Of a DNA stretch of 64,000 bases, positions 47,712 through 57,119 are shown piece after piece. Numbering within the stretch: the first letter of the stretch is position 1; the number at the start of each line of letters is the position of its first letter. Source of the stretch: a virus; the IMG/VR virus record IMGVR_UViG_3300027754_000047, positions 62,001-126,000 of that record; one strand, written 5' to 3'. The translations under genes and the position numbers were made by a program. The notes beneath the pieces are model-generated. The model searched no databases. It was not told the DNA's origin and was given only the letters and a program-made list of their open reading frames with translations.

Positions 47712-49255
47712 ACCGATTTACCTAATATGCTAATAGTTCTGAGCTGGGTTTGGCCTGCTACAGGTGAGTAATTTTGAATAGCTGATCCGAATCCATTAGC
47801 GCCTAATGGCCCTCCGGCAACTAAGGTATTACCTTCGTAAACACCCCAAGCCTTAGTAGCTGCAAGCACTTTAACAGAATACGTTGCGTCTAAATTGTGT
47901 ACGTACTGCCCGTAACTCCGCCGAAGGTAAGTACCCGTCCAAGGTAAGCTCATCGTTGCATTAACTACTAATGCGTTGTAGTTGACAGCATCTAGCGCAT
48001 TAGGTGGGCCCACCAATAATTGATAGGTTGTTCCGTTAAATGTAATATTACGCTGGCCCGTTAGGTTGTACTGCAGGGGGCCAAAGCAGCGCAAGCTGGG
48101 GCCCTCGTTGGTGTACAGTTGCCATTGGTTTATAGTAGTATCCAGGTGCAGTTCTACTAACTGCTCTCCTAGTAGGTATTGGCCGGTTACGGTTGGTTTA
48201 AAAATTGTAATGGCGGCCCTATGGGGGTGTTGTTGAGCTGCTGTGAATCTGTAGTACTCGTACCCAGTAGCAGAACTAGCTTCCAACAACACTTCAGTAC
48301 CTGTTGTAATAAAGGTAGTAGGGTTTGGCGTACTCGCCAGTAGCAGTCGAGGCTCAACACATTCTATATTGGGAATAGCTAATCTAGGGCCGGTAAGAGA
48401 CTCTAAAGCTACATCTGAACTTACTAGAAACCCGCCTGCTGGAATATCAGTGTCCCTTAACTTACCGTATAAAGGCTTATCTAGTACCAAAATAATTTCA
48501 TTGATTCCCTGCAAATTACTAACAGGCTTTATTCCGTTAATTTGCGTTATAGGTTGAAAATTACAAGTAGCTGTTTCTGGGCGTTTACCACATTCGCCTA
48601 CGTAGTTAGCTAGTTGGTCCTTTACGTCTGCGGTAGAGCCGGCAAAACCAAGGCTAATTGTTTGCCCATATTTGGTTGCTACTATGTTGTTTTGGCCTAC
48701 TAAGGTTACTGCCCCACTTAGGGTGCTAACAAACCCCTCCTTAGCAAGGCTAGTTACTCCACCGTAGTTGTACCGACTAACTACCGAACTGCATAAGCCT
48801 GCACTCGCAGGCCCAGCAAAAGACCAGTTAGCCACAAGTTTAATTCCGTGGCCAAAGGTAACCCAACCGCCTACTCCGGGTAGCTGGCCGGTTATAGCAA
48901 TTGGAGTCCCTGCTTGAGCTACAGTCCTTAGCGCAGTTACCGTACCTAATACTACCGCATGAAAAGCGGTGTACTCGGCTGACTCGTAACTAGTCGATGG
49001 CGGCGATGCTGCATCATAGTAAAGGGCGGTTTGGCTGCCCATAATAATCATGCTTACTATTTCGCTACTTACGTTAATGCTAGCTACGAATGCGGAGTTA
49101 GCCACAGCAGCCGGAATAGTTAAACGCATATCTGTCAACAAAGATTGGACAATAGAGATGTCTGCAGCAGTGTAAGGCTCATATGTAGCCCGCACATCTA
49201 TAGGGTATTGTCGAAAGTTATTTTCGTTTAAGAAACTTTTTGCGACAACTCTCAT
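47708..49255 (-). CDS. structural paralog, N-x-N-x-x-R-x-YP family (515 aa)
   Basis: The N-terminus reads SFLNENNFRQYPIDVRATY. Near residue 185 it has TLSGAVTLVGQNNIVATKYG and near 235 ITQINGIKPVSNLQGINEI, the other elements of the family. The C-terminal half is an extra beta-rich region. It starts with an overlap to the trypsin-fold gene. Probably a peripheral tail or baseplate protein; exact role unknown. Confidence 0.75.
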   Translation of the reverse strand: MRVVAKSFLNENNFRQYPIDVRATYEPYTAADISIVQSLLTDMRLTIPAAVANSAFVASINVSSEIVSMIIMGSQTALYYDAASPPSTSYESAEYTAFHAVVLGTVTALRTVAQAGTPIAITGQLPGVGGWVTFGHGIKLVANWSFAGPASAGLCSSVVSRYNYGGVTSLAKEGFVSTLSGAVTLVGQNNIVATKYGQTISLGFAGSTADVKDQLANYVGECGKRPETATCNFQPITQINGIKPVSNLQGINEIILVLDKPLYGKLRDTDIPAGGFLVSSDVALESLTGPRLAIPNIECVEPRLLLASTPNPTTFITTGTEVLLEASSATGYEYYRFTAAQQHPHRAAITIFKPTVTGQYLLGEQLVELHLDTTINQWQLYTNEGPSLRCFGPLQYNLTGQRNITFNGTTYQLLVGPPNALDAVNYNALVVNATMSLPWTGTYLRRSYGQYVHNLDATYSVKVLAATKAWGVYEGNTLVAGGPLGANGFGSAIQNYSPVAGQTQLRTISILGKSV

Positions 49256-52143
49256 AATTCTACCCCTAAACCTACAGAGAATGGACTTACAGGTACATTC
49301 ACATATTCAAAGCTATCTGGGTTGGGCAAGCAACGACTATACAAGCCACGTTGGCCCTGGCCGCTGCTAAGGGGATAGGACGCTGTGTATATGAAGCCCA
49401 CAGGATCCGTTACACTAGGCGGTATAGCAAACTCACTTCCACTAGGTGTTTGTATTACAAATTCAGTACCGGAGGTATTGGGCGATAGTCCAAGGTTTAC
49501 GATACCGCACGACACGTATTGCTCGGCAGCGGCATCAAAGACCTTAAGGTTTAGTTCCAACTGAGCTCCATTTGGACCAATGTATACGAATTCTGGAAAC
49601 GTAATGCGGTATACATCAGGATCGTCAGGATTCGCCGCAGGAGTTTTTGTTATGCTTTGCGCCTTAACTGGGGCGCACGGATTCACCGACTTCTTGTTTG
49701 GCGCAATATAAATGGTCCTAGTGGTATCCGCAATTACATTCGAGCTGCAAGGTTCGCAATTTTCGGTACCTTCGTAGCTAAAGTGTAACCCGGTAGTTAT
49801 CGGGTAAGTCGTATTGTTTAGGTTGACTATCTTCCTAAACGTAGGATCCACAATAACCAATCCGGCTGTAAGCATAATATACCCGGTGCAAGGCTCCATG
49901 CAATTAGCAGGCAAAGCTGCAGAGGTGGAACAAGCCGACGGTATTGGTAAAGCTGCAACATCAGCGGTAACGGTTAAGAAACCGGTTTCGCCCAAGGTGG
50001 AAATCACTTGAGCTCCAGGGTTTACTCCCTTAAAGTACACATAGGCTCCTTCCTTTAATACCGCAATCATTAAAGGAGTATTTGCCTCTAATGTATGCTG
50101 TACTGCTGCAGTAGAGCCGTCTAAGCTGGTTATAGTTTCGGTAGCTGTCATTGCCTCAGCATTAAATACCGACACCCTTAAAGAGGTGGAGCAAAGGCAA
50201 ACATTTACCTTTTTGTTGTTCTCAGCCAGTGCTTGAATCTGCAATTTGAAGTTCTGCTGCGGCCAAGTTCGGAATCTAGGATTAACTCTATCGTGAGTAC
50301 TGCAGCAAGCCAACTCATTTGCAAATTGGGTAGCCACTGAGTTATAAATTTTAGCTATTCGATTAAATTCTTTTGCCAATCGAGCATAGATTATACCGTA
50401 AGCTTTAACAAATCTTTGAGTGCCTTCGTAGTCAGTACACCTGCAGCAAGGAGCGCAATGGCTGTCTAGTTTTATTCGGTTTTTTCTTAAGTCAGCATCC
50501 AGGCTTAGGCAACCTGCGTTTTCTGGGGCTAGGTTAACTGCGCCCTTACTATCAGGAGTAAGCCCATTAATACTGGTTAAGAATTCATCAGTAGTAGGAA
50601 CCCCTATACAAGGCTGCAGCCCGGTACCTGCCCCTGCTACAACACCTAGATTAAGTACAGCTGGCACATTAGTAGGCCAAGTAGAACTTATATCGTAGTT
50701 AGTGCCTGCTTTCAGTTCCACTATAGTTTTAGCGTAATTAACATTTACATCTAACGGTAACTGGTTAGAAACTAACGTGGTTAATCCTACAATAGGCTCT
50801 AAGGCTGCCGGCCCTAGCCAGTATTCCTGGCCGCCAGCTTCAATAGGCGGAGTACTCATACGTAGGTCTTCTCTAAAGACGTAAGTAAAGAAGCAATCAA
50901 GTGCAACGTTTTTAATGAAGCCAGTTACGTACTTGTAGTCGTGGGTAAGTTCTGCGGCATTCGTGGAGTTAAAATCACTGTTGGTAAACAGCACACCGCC
51001 ATCAGCAATAAGCTCGCACTTAAATCGATAAGTTAACGGCGCTCCAGGAGTAATTTGTAGGCGGCTTATACGGGCATTCTTTATAAGTTCAACTGGCCCG
51101 ACTAATTTAGCGTAAACTAACGGGGCTGCGCTTGAGGTTACGTTCATAAACGCCATGCCATTACTTTCTGCTTCTTCTAAGAAACCTGCAGCATAAGTCA
51201 TGGAACTAGTAGTTGGATCCGCACCTCCTACGAAACCTAAATTGGCTCTGCTGGTAACCCCTGCAGTAGCCAATTTAGGCGCCAGCCAATCCCAAGTAGC
51301 ATTGTCTCCAAAGTGAACATTGGGGGCGCCACTAAGGTAAAAAGCGCCATATAAGTAAGTTTGCCCATTGTGGGTAACTAGAAGCGGAGTGCCGCTGTCG
51401 CCAACCCAAAATTGCAAGGGTATTGGAAAATCTTGATTAACAGTGTTGTAGCCTACTAAGGAGTCATGAGGCATAGTGATTCCGCCGGTATCACTCACGC
51501 TTGCCGTTACTGTGTTTTGGTACGCCACAAAACTACCATTAGGAGTCTGCGCCCAAAACATGGTGTAGCTGGGCACTGTTACCGGGTCAACTATTTCATA
51601 CGGAGTTACGTGCTGTAACTCTTGCTCAGTTAGAGGAGGGTCAAACTCGTATAAGTTCAAATCCCCCTTCGTGGATAAAAAGGTACCGACTCGGGTAATT
51701 ATTTGACCGTTATTACCTAGTAGAGTAATAGTGGTACTAGTAGTGCTAGCGCCTGTAAAGTGCTTACACGCTAAGAAGTGCCTATCACTAACTAGGTAAA
51801 GCGGCGGCGAGCCGGGATTCCAGTTGTTTGTATCTAATAGATTAGTATACGGGTAAGTTTCTGCTAAGTAGTTTGAGAGAGAAGGTTTGTAATAGAATTC
51901 CCAAGGCGTCAGGTATGTGTTAGAGCCCCTATTCCTTGCTTGCAGGCCGCTCCAATTAGGTACGGCTATACCGCCTAAACCTAGATTCCAAAGCCCGGCG
52001 GTATTATATCCTGTTACTTGGGCTTGGACTCGGCTATCTACTGGCTCATGTGCACTGGGCGGCAACTCAACAACCAACACCATCGGCGCCTCGTTAAAGG
52101 TGTAGATGTCGTGAGCAACGGCGTTGTAGTTACCGATCTTCAT
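49252..52143 (-). CDS. large structural protein with trypsin-fold N-terminal module (963 aa)
   Basis: Residues about 50-290 carry a chymotrypsin-fold pattern: FLACKHFTG (His 128), GDLNLYEFD (Asp 161) and WVGDSGTP (Ser about 250). The segment PNWSGLQARNRG matches VNWSGVSLRSRA of the cassette protein at 37842, so the two modules are homologous. Further on is SINGLTPDSKGAVNL followed by a Cys cluster (CAPCCRC), shared with its downstream paralogs, and several beta domains with Cys pairs. A tail protein with protease activity, or a protease fold used for self-processing or binding, is likely. Confidence 0.78.
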   Translation of the reverse strand: MKIGNYNAVAHDIYTFNEAPMVLVVELPPSAHEPVDSRVQAQVTGYNTAGLWNLGLGGIAVPNWSGLQARNRGSNTYLTPWEFYYKPSLSNYLAETYPYTNLLDTNNWNPGSPPLYLVSDRHFLACKHFTGASTTSTTITLLGNNGQIITRVGTFLSTKGDLNLYEFDPPLTEQELQHVTPYEIVDPVTVPSYTMFWAQTPNGSFVAYQNTVTASVSDTGGITMPHDSLVGYNTVNQDFPIPLQFWVGDSGTPLLVTHNGQTYLYGAFYLSGAPNVHFGDNATWDWLAPKLATAGVTSRANLGFVGGADPTTSSMTYAAGFLEEAESNGMAFMNVTSSAAPLVYAKLVGPVELIKNARISRLQITPGAPLTYRFKCELIADGGVLFTNSDFNSTNAAELTHDYKYVTGFIKNVALDCFFTYVFREDLRMSTPPIEAGGQEYWLGPAALEPIVGLTTLVSNQLPLDVNVNYAKTIVELKAGTNYDISSTWPTNVPAVLNLGVVAGAGTGLQPCIGVPTTDEFLTSINGLTPDSKGAVNLAPENAGCLSLDADLRKNRIKLDSHCAPCCRCTDYEGTQRFVKAYGIIYARLAKEFNRIAKIYNSVATQFANELACCSTHDRVNPRFRTWPQQNFKLQIQALAENNKKVNVCLCSTSLRVSVFNAEAMTATETITSLDGSTAAVQHTLEANTPLMIAVLKEGAYVYFKGVNPGAQVISTLGETGFLTVTADVAALPIPSACSTSAALPANCMEPCTGYIMLTAGLVIVDPTFRKIVNLNNTTYPITTGLHFSYEGTENCEPCSSNVIADTTRTIYIAPNKKSVNPCAPVKAQSITKTPAANPDDPDVYRITFPEFVYIGPNGAQLELNLKVFDAAAEQYVSCGIVNLGLSPNTSGTEFVIQTPSGSEFAIPPSVTDPVGFIYTASYPLSSGQGQRGLYSRCLPNPDSFEYVNVPVSPFSVGLGVEL

Positions 52144-52149
52144 AAACGT

Positions 52150-53178
52150 TTAGGTTGGATCTTGCGCGCAACTGGTTGAGTCAATCTGGGAACCTAAGCA
52201 GGTGTTTTGTAGTGAGTTTGTGCCGCTGGCTAGTATAGCCATTTGAGCTTGCAATAGCCCCAAATTAGTAGTTAAAGCTTCTACGTCAGCTACTAGTACT
52301 TGTAGTTCATTACAACCACAACCGGGTTTAGCGCAAGTATCCGCGATATCTATAGTTGAAGTACTTTCTTCACTGGTAACACTTATGCAATCGCTACCTA
52401 CCAGAGTTATGTTACCTAAAGTAGTTGGAGGTACGTTGTTTATAGTACGAATACACGGACCCAGCTCTACGTCGCTGCAAGGGCAAATATCAGCTAGGCC
52501 TTGCCCGTCTATAGCATTAAAGTTAAGTACATACCCTGCAGTAGCAGAGCCAGTCACAGCTATATTGTGATTGGGGCCGCTGGTTAGTGTAATCTGGCCG
52601 TGTAGTAACGGGCTTAAGTTGCCTGCACTGGCTACCTTAAAACCGCTAATACGTCTGGGGCCAAAGGATACAACCGAAGCCTCTAAGCGACCTTCTGGTA
52701 AACTGAAGGATATTCTGCCGCCTAGGCCTTGTAGCCCAGAGATATTACCTAGAGTAAGTACGCCGTAGCTACCAGAGAAATCGTATTCTGCCTTAGAGTT
52801 TACTGTAAAAGTTGAACCTAGCAATTGCACCGTGCTGTACGGCTCAAATGTTGCAAAACTAATAGGCTCCGACACAGCCACAACTGTAGCTGTGTTAAAG
52901 GGAAATAAGATGCTGTTATTCGCACCCACACTAACCACAAAACCTTGCGGGTACACGTCGATATGTAATATTTGAAAAGTAGCAGGGTGGAAACTGAATA
53001 CGGCACTATCCGTTGTGAGGGTGTTAAATACGTACGGCACTGCTAACTTCATATCTACAAATAAATCATCAGGCAGTTTAAAGCCTGTTTGACTAGACAC
53101 TCCGGTGGCCGATTGGCTTAAAGGATAGTTTCGTAGTGAGTTAGTATTTAACCAGCCTGTACCTAGGACATTAGCCAT
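52150..53178 (-). CDS. structural paralog, N-x-N-x-x-R-x-YP family (342 aa)
   Basis: The N-terminus reads GWLNTNSLRNYPLSQSAT. Near residue 245 it has TINNVPPTTLGNITLVGSDC, then a DTCAKPGCGCNEL Cys cluster like that of the 963-residue protein, and a C-terminal helix (LVADVEALTTNLGLLQAQM) that may trimerise. It is the first transcribed member of the paralogous run. Peripheral tail or baseplate role inferred. Confidence 0.75.
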   Translation of the reverse strand: MANVLGTGWLNTNSLRNYPLSQSATGVSSQTGFKLPDDLFVDMKLAVPYVFNTLTTDSAVFSFHPATFQILHIDVYPQGFVVSVGANNSILFPFNTATVVAVSEPISFATFEPYSTVQLLGSTFTVNSKAEYDFSGSYGVLTLGNISGLQGLGGRISFSLPEGRLEASVVSFGPRRISGFKVASAGNLSPLLHGQITLTSGPNHNIAVTGSATAGYVLNFNAIDGQGLADICPCSDVELGPCIRTINNVPPTTLGNITLVGSDCISVTSEESTSTIDIADTCAKPGCGCNELQVLVADVEALTTNLGLLQAQMAILASGTNSLQNTCLGSQIDSTSCAQDPT

Positions 53179-53243
53179 GTGGCCTCCTTTTAGAAGCCCA
53201 GTTTAACTAAGCTTGGGCTTATAGCAACTTACCTAAGCCGCTA

Positions 53244-55418
53244 TTAGATCTTTACGAATTTGTACGAAATAGCAGCAATAGCAAACTTAGTAGGGTATGA
53301 GTCTGATGCGGCTCGGGCTAGTTTAAAGTATACGCTAGAGTTTGGATACACGGTGAGTAGGTTAGTCACTTTACGGAAACACTCCCTAGGGTAAACAGGG
53401 CTTGCATAGGGTGTTACAACTATAGCTGCTGCAGATTGAGTACAAGCACTTAAGTTGAACTTAGTTGTAGGGTCTAGCAGACTTACCCAGGTTAAACTTA
53501 AATCTGGTGGCTGGATAGCCCCTGAGGTGTGCAGTGCAATAAAGGTACAGTTTAGTTCCACCCTATAAGTACCAGCAGCTAAGTAACTAGGTACGTCGAT
53601 CTTACCTAGTATAGAAGAAGCTTTACCTTTAGGAAAAACAGAATAGAAGATGTTTAGCGTTAAATCTTTCTCTACCAGGATATCGTCAATGGCAAGAATA
53701 TCTGGCTGGCCTTCTAACTTGCCATCTAGGCCTACAATACTTAAGGTCACTTCACCCTGGCCGCCAAGGTGGGTAGACGTTAGGGCAAGGTTATTACCTA
53801 CAGCAATACGCTCTACTACTCGGCCTCGCTTCATAGCAAAGCCGGTAAGATCTTTAACTACCAACGAACCTGTTTCAGTACTACTAGCGTCTGTAACGGC
53901 AAATCCCGCCCTTAGTACCAAGGGGCCACTACTAGCTTGGTTACCTTGAGGGTCTAAGATTGTAATGCCTGAATCAGGGGCAGTTTCTAAGCTGGTTACA
54001 ACTTTTACCCCACCTGTTACCAGCTTAGCGTACACCAAGTGCAGTTCACTAGGCATGATTAACTGGCTAACTTCCGAGCCTAGCCAGTTAGCTAAGGTTA
54101 TTTGCACCTCTGGTAAGATGTTATTATTGTTGACAGTATGCCACGGCACTTGCGCCAACGAATCCATCCACCAGATACCACTTTGGTTGACTACAGCGAC
54201 TTGGTCGGACAAGCCAACGCCGTCTTTAGTTACTATGTAAGCAGTTACTATGTCTTCTGGGAATAGCTGTTGTAACGTGGTATCTTTTTTAACGTTATAC
54301 CCGTAGCGAGCGCCGGCAGGAATAGTGGAGTTATTAAACACCTCGTTGCCTGCAGGTAACCAACCAGGTAAGTTAGAGTCTATTAACAAGCTGTCTAACA
54401 CCCAACCTACCCCAGCATCTGAATAAACAGGACTTACATAACAAGTATTAGTTGCGTTACTTGTAGCCAATACGTGCCCTGTAATAGCGCCTACCTGCTT
54501 CATGTAAATGCCGTTGACGCCTGCATTCAGAAATACGTTAGCATAGCTGCCTTGGGCCGTAGCTAAAGCTTTAACCAAATCCTCGGTCATCGTTATGTCG
54601 TTGATTTGGACCTGGTTATTGGCTGCGTTATACCTAAGTACGGTACCAGTTAAGTAGACTGTTGCTTCGTCTAAGGTCGGCGCCCCCTGGGTGGGAGTCT
54701 GCTGGTTACCTACGTAAACCCGTACTTTACTACCTACAGCTGGTGGGTTACTAAAAGCAGTAAGAGTGTCGGCTACATATCTATTAAAGATAATATCTGC
54801 TCCGGCTACCTTATTGTTTAATTTAAACTTTAAAGCTTGAGTTTCTAGAGTAGCAACTACTGGTGGGCGAATTAATAAGTTGGTAGGACTGACCAAGTTA
54901 CACACTGGAGCGTTCAATAGCCCAGGCTTACTACTGAGTTTACCTGCATTGAGTTGCCCGGAGCAAAGATATAATATTCCTCGGTCTGCTGGATCCAACA
55001 GCATGTTTGATAGCATTGGTACAAATTGACAATCCACGTCATCGTACTGGTCGGGATCTAGCCAACCTTCAATAGCTATAACGCCAGAGTCTAAAGTATC
55101 TTTGTAGATAACCACTCCAACTACTGCTGCCGCAGTACCGGGTTGTACTACTCCGTTTTTGAACTCTAAGGTTGCATAAGCCGGAGCAAACTTATTTGCA
55201 CCTACGTCAAAGTAAACTGCATGGCCTGTTTTGACTGCGCTAGTAATGGGGGCGCCGGTAATGAAGATAGCTTGGGCTAAGCTTTGAGCATCTTGCCGTA
55301 CCTTTAAGTGCTCGGTTCTGCTTACCAACTGCCCAATAGCTCGATTGGCAACTTCTGCCGTTACCGGCTCTCCGTTACGTACAAGGTCTATAATGCTTTG
55401 CCAAGATTGAATAGCCAT
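53244..55418 (-). CDS. hypothetical structural protein (724 aa)
   Basis: A 724-residue protein with a helical N-terminus (SWQSIIDLVRNGEPVTAEVA; RAIGQLVSRTEHLKVRQD) and a long beta-rich body. The helix followed by NRAIGQLVSRTEHL is a pattern often seen at the N-terminus of phage fibre or baseplate proteins that dock on the virion. No catalytic motif. It is transcribed after the baseplate genes, so an outer baseplate or fibre role is likely. Confidence 0.72.
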   Translation of the reverse strand: MAIQSWQSIIDLVRNGEPVTAEVANRAIGQLVSRTEHLKVRQDAQSLAQAIFITGAPITSAVKTGHAVYFDVGANKFAPAYATLEFKNGVVQPGTAAAVVGVVIYKDTLDSGVIAIEGWLDPDQYDDVDCQFVPMLSNMLLDPADRGILYLCSGQLNAGKLSSKPGLLNAPVCNLVSPTNLLIRPPVVATLETQALKFKLNNKVAGADIIFNRYVADTLTAFSNPPAVGSKVRVYVGNQQTPTQGAPTLDEATVYLTGTVLRYNAANNQVQINDITMTEDLVKALATAQGSYANVFLNAGVNGIYMKQVGAITGHVLATSNATNTCYVSPVYSDAGVGWVLDSLLIDSNLPGWLPAGNEVFNNSTIPAGARYGYNVKKDTTLQQLFPEDIVTAYIVTKDGVGLSDQVAVVNQSGIWWMDSLAQVPWHTVNNNNILPEVQITLANWLGSEVSQLIMPSELHLVYAKLVTGGVKVVTSLETAPDSGITILDPQGNQASSGPLVLRAGFAVTDASSTETGSLVVKDLTGFAMKRGRVVERIAVGNNLALTSTHLGGQGEVTLSIVGLDGKLEGQPDILAIDDILVEKDLTLNIFYSVFPKGKASSILGKIDVPSYLAAGTYRVELNCTFIALHTSGAIQPPDLSLTWVSLLDPTTKFNLSACTQSAAAIVVTPYASPVYPRECFRKVTNLLTVYPNSSVYFKLARAASDSYPTKFAIAAISYKFVKI

Positions 55419-55423
55419 AAGAG

Positions 55424-55936
55424 TTACGTAGCCTTAATAGAATTAACGGTAAATGGGAAAGTAATGAACAGCTCGGAAGCTGCAGTCTTGGTAAGGCGTT
55501 CCGAGTCAATTGTGAAGTAGGACCTAGCTACAACGATATCCTTAGTGCGGTCATTTTCATCTAAGGCAACTACCAAGGCAGCACCGTAGCAAATAGAGCC
55601 GTTAGCAAAGTTTGCTCCGTTTGCATTTACACCTACGTTACCTGGCGCTGATTGAGCTAAATAAGTGGTTATTGTTTGCCCGGTAGTAGGGGTGCTAGTG
55701 CCAGCTAGAAATGGACTACGAACAGCTGGTACTCGCAGGTAATTATTGGTATTAGCTAATCCGGTGTAGTAGGTCAATGGTACGTCAAAATTAGGCACTA
55801 CTGCAACGGTGGTATAGGCAGGTATGGTGCCTGCGGAGTTGGTGTATTCCAAGTACACGTACATCTTTATAGGGCGTTCATTAAGCGCCTCAGATATAGC
55901 TGCAGGTAGAGTGCCGGTGGGTACAGTTATTGACAT
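55424..55936 (-). CDS. hypothetical tail-region protein (170 aa)
   Basis: A 170-residue beta-rich protein with Thr, Asn and Pro (YVYLEYTNSAGTIPAYTTVA). No known domain. It lies between two larger baseplate-region genes with small gaps and is probably a minor structural component. Confidence 0.68.
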   Translation of the reverse strand: MSITVPTGTLPAAISEALNERPIKMYVYLEYTNSAGTIPAYTTVAVVPNFDVPLTYYTGLANTNNYLRVPAVRSPFLAGTSTPTTGQTITTYLAQSAPGNVGVNANGANFANGSICYGAALVVALDENDRTKDIVVARSYFTIDSERLTKTAASELFITFPFTVNSIKAT

Positions 55937-55946
55937 AGGTTAGCCT

Positions 55947-57119
55947 CTAAAATCCGTAAGAGCCGTATCTTAGCGTAGATTGGTTCTTTATGTTGATATT
56001 CCAATTGTTTTTAAAAGCGTCAGCGTTAGTGTCGATTACAGGGGCCAAAGTTGCAGTTACTGCGCAGCTAAAAGCAGTATTAGGTAGCACTAAGGCCGCC
56101 GTAGTTTTGTTGGTGTAAATTAACACCTTAGAGTCTAGCGGCAACACTTGTTTTAAATACTTTAAACCCACTACATTAGGCCCTGCTACATCAGCCTTTA
56201 TAATATATACGTTACTAGGCCGGGCCAATGTTTGGCCCCATTTTAAATTCTTATTAACGATCCAGTCGGCAGGCAATGCTAAGCCCAAGTCGGGAGTCAT
56301 ACTGTGTAGCACTTCCAAGCCGCTACCTAAAGGAGTACCTTGTTTAATGATTTGGCCTGTTGCTACTTTGACCGTTTGAGTCTTAGGTATGAAATATGCA
56401 GCCAAATCCGTAACTACTGCAGCGCCTTCTTTTAAATAGTTGATAGTTTGTACTACTTCCGTTGAGTACTCGCTAATAGGACTGTTGGAACATAAAGCCA
56501 ATAACCGCATCAGGTTATAGTGATTTGGGCCGTAAGTATACAAACGCCAGTACTCGGCTAATGGTAGTTGCCTAAACACTTGATCGCTTAGATTAACATC
56601 GATTACATAGCCTAATTGGCGATAAGCAAACCCGGTATCCCGTACAACATTTCTGGCGTAGTAGTTTGTAGTGGTAACTAGGGGATTTCTAAACGTGAGT
56701 TGCCCAGCAGTCAGTACGTAATCTACTCCAGCTGTAAGCACTACCGTGGGATTTACTACATCGTCATATAAGAACGGTATAGCTATAACCTCATTAGGTA
56801 CGGTATATACCGACTTGTTATCAATTACTTCTCCGTAGTAGTAACTAATTCCGTATTTGCCGTTTACATCTCCGCCGTGAGTTACGTTAGGGTAGGTGCT
56901 GCTATTGAATACCAGCTGTTCCCAGGTAGTAGTTTGCCCTGCTGGTACGGTAAGGTTGGACGTAGCCATTACCAGCTCCGTAACCTTTTGCTCTGATTGA
57001 GTATGGTTAAATAGCAACCCCTTAGCCAAACTATCAGTAATGGCTTTAGTAGCAACCATACTGGACCAGAAAGATCCAATAAGCCGCATAAGGGATTTTG
57101 TACTTAACCTGGTCAACAT
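55947..57119 (-). CDS. hypothetical baseplate-region protein (390 aa)
   Basis: A 390-residue protein with a helical start (RLSTKSLMRLIGSFWSSMVA) and a beta-rich middle (VVLTAGVDYVLTAGQLTFRN), plus a helical section (LAEYWRLYTYGPNHYNLMRL). Its start overlaps the stop of the baseplate J-like gene by seven bases, so the two are co-translated. A wedge component, in the position of T4 gp7 or gp8-like partners, is possible from context but not from motifs. Confidence 0.7.
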   Translation of the reverse strand: MLTRLSTKSLMRLIGSFWSSMVATKAITDSLAKGLLFNHTQSEQKVTELVMATSNLTVPAGQTTTWEQLVFNSSTYPNVTHGGDVNGKYGISYYYGEVIDNKSVYTVPNEVIAIPFLYDDVVNPTVVLTAGVDYVLTAGQLTFRNPLVTTTNYYARNVVRDTGFAYRQLGYVIDVNLSDQVFRQLPLAEYWRLYTYGPNHYNLMRLLALCSNSPISEYSTEVVQTINYLKEGAAVVTDLAAYFIPKTQTVKVATGQIIKQGTPLGSGLEVLHSMTPDLGLALPADWIVNKNLKWGQTLARPSNVYIIKADVAGPNVVGLKYLKQVLPLDSKVLIYTNKTTAALVLPNTAFSCAVTATLAPVIDTNADAFKNNWNINIKNQSTLRYGSYGF

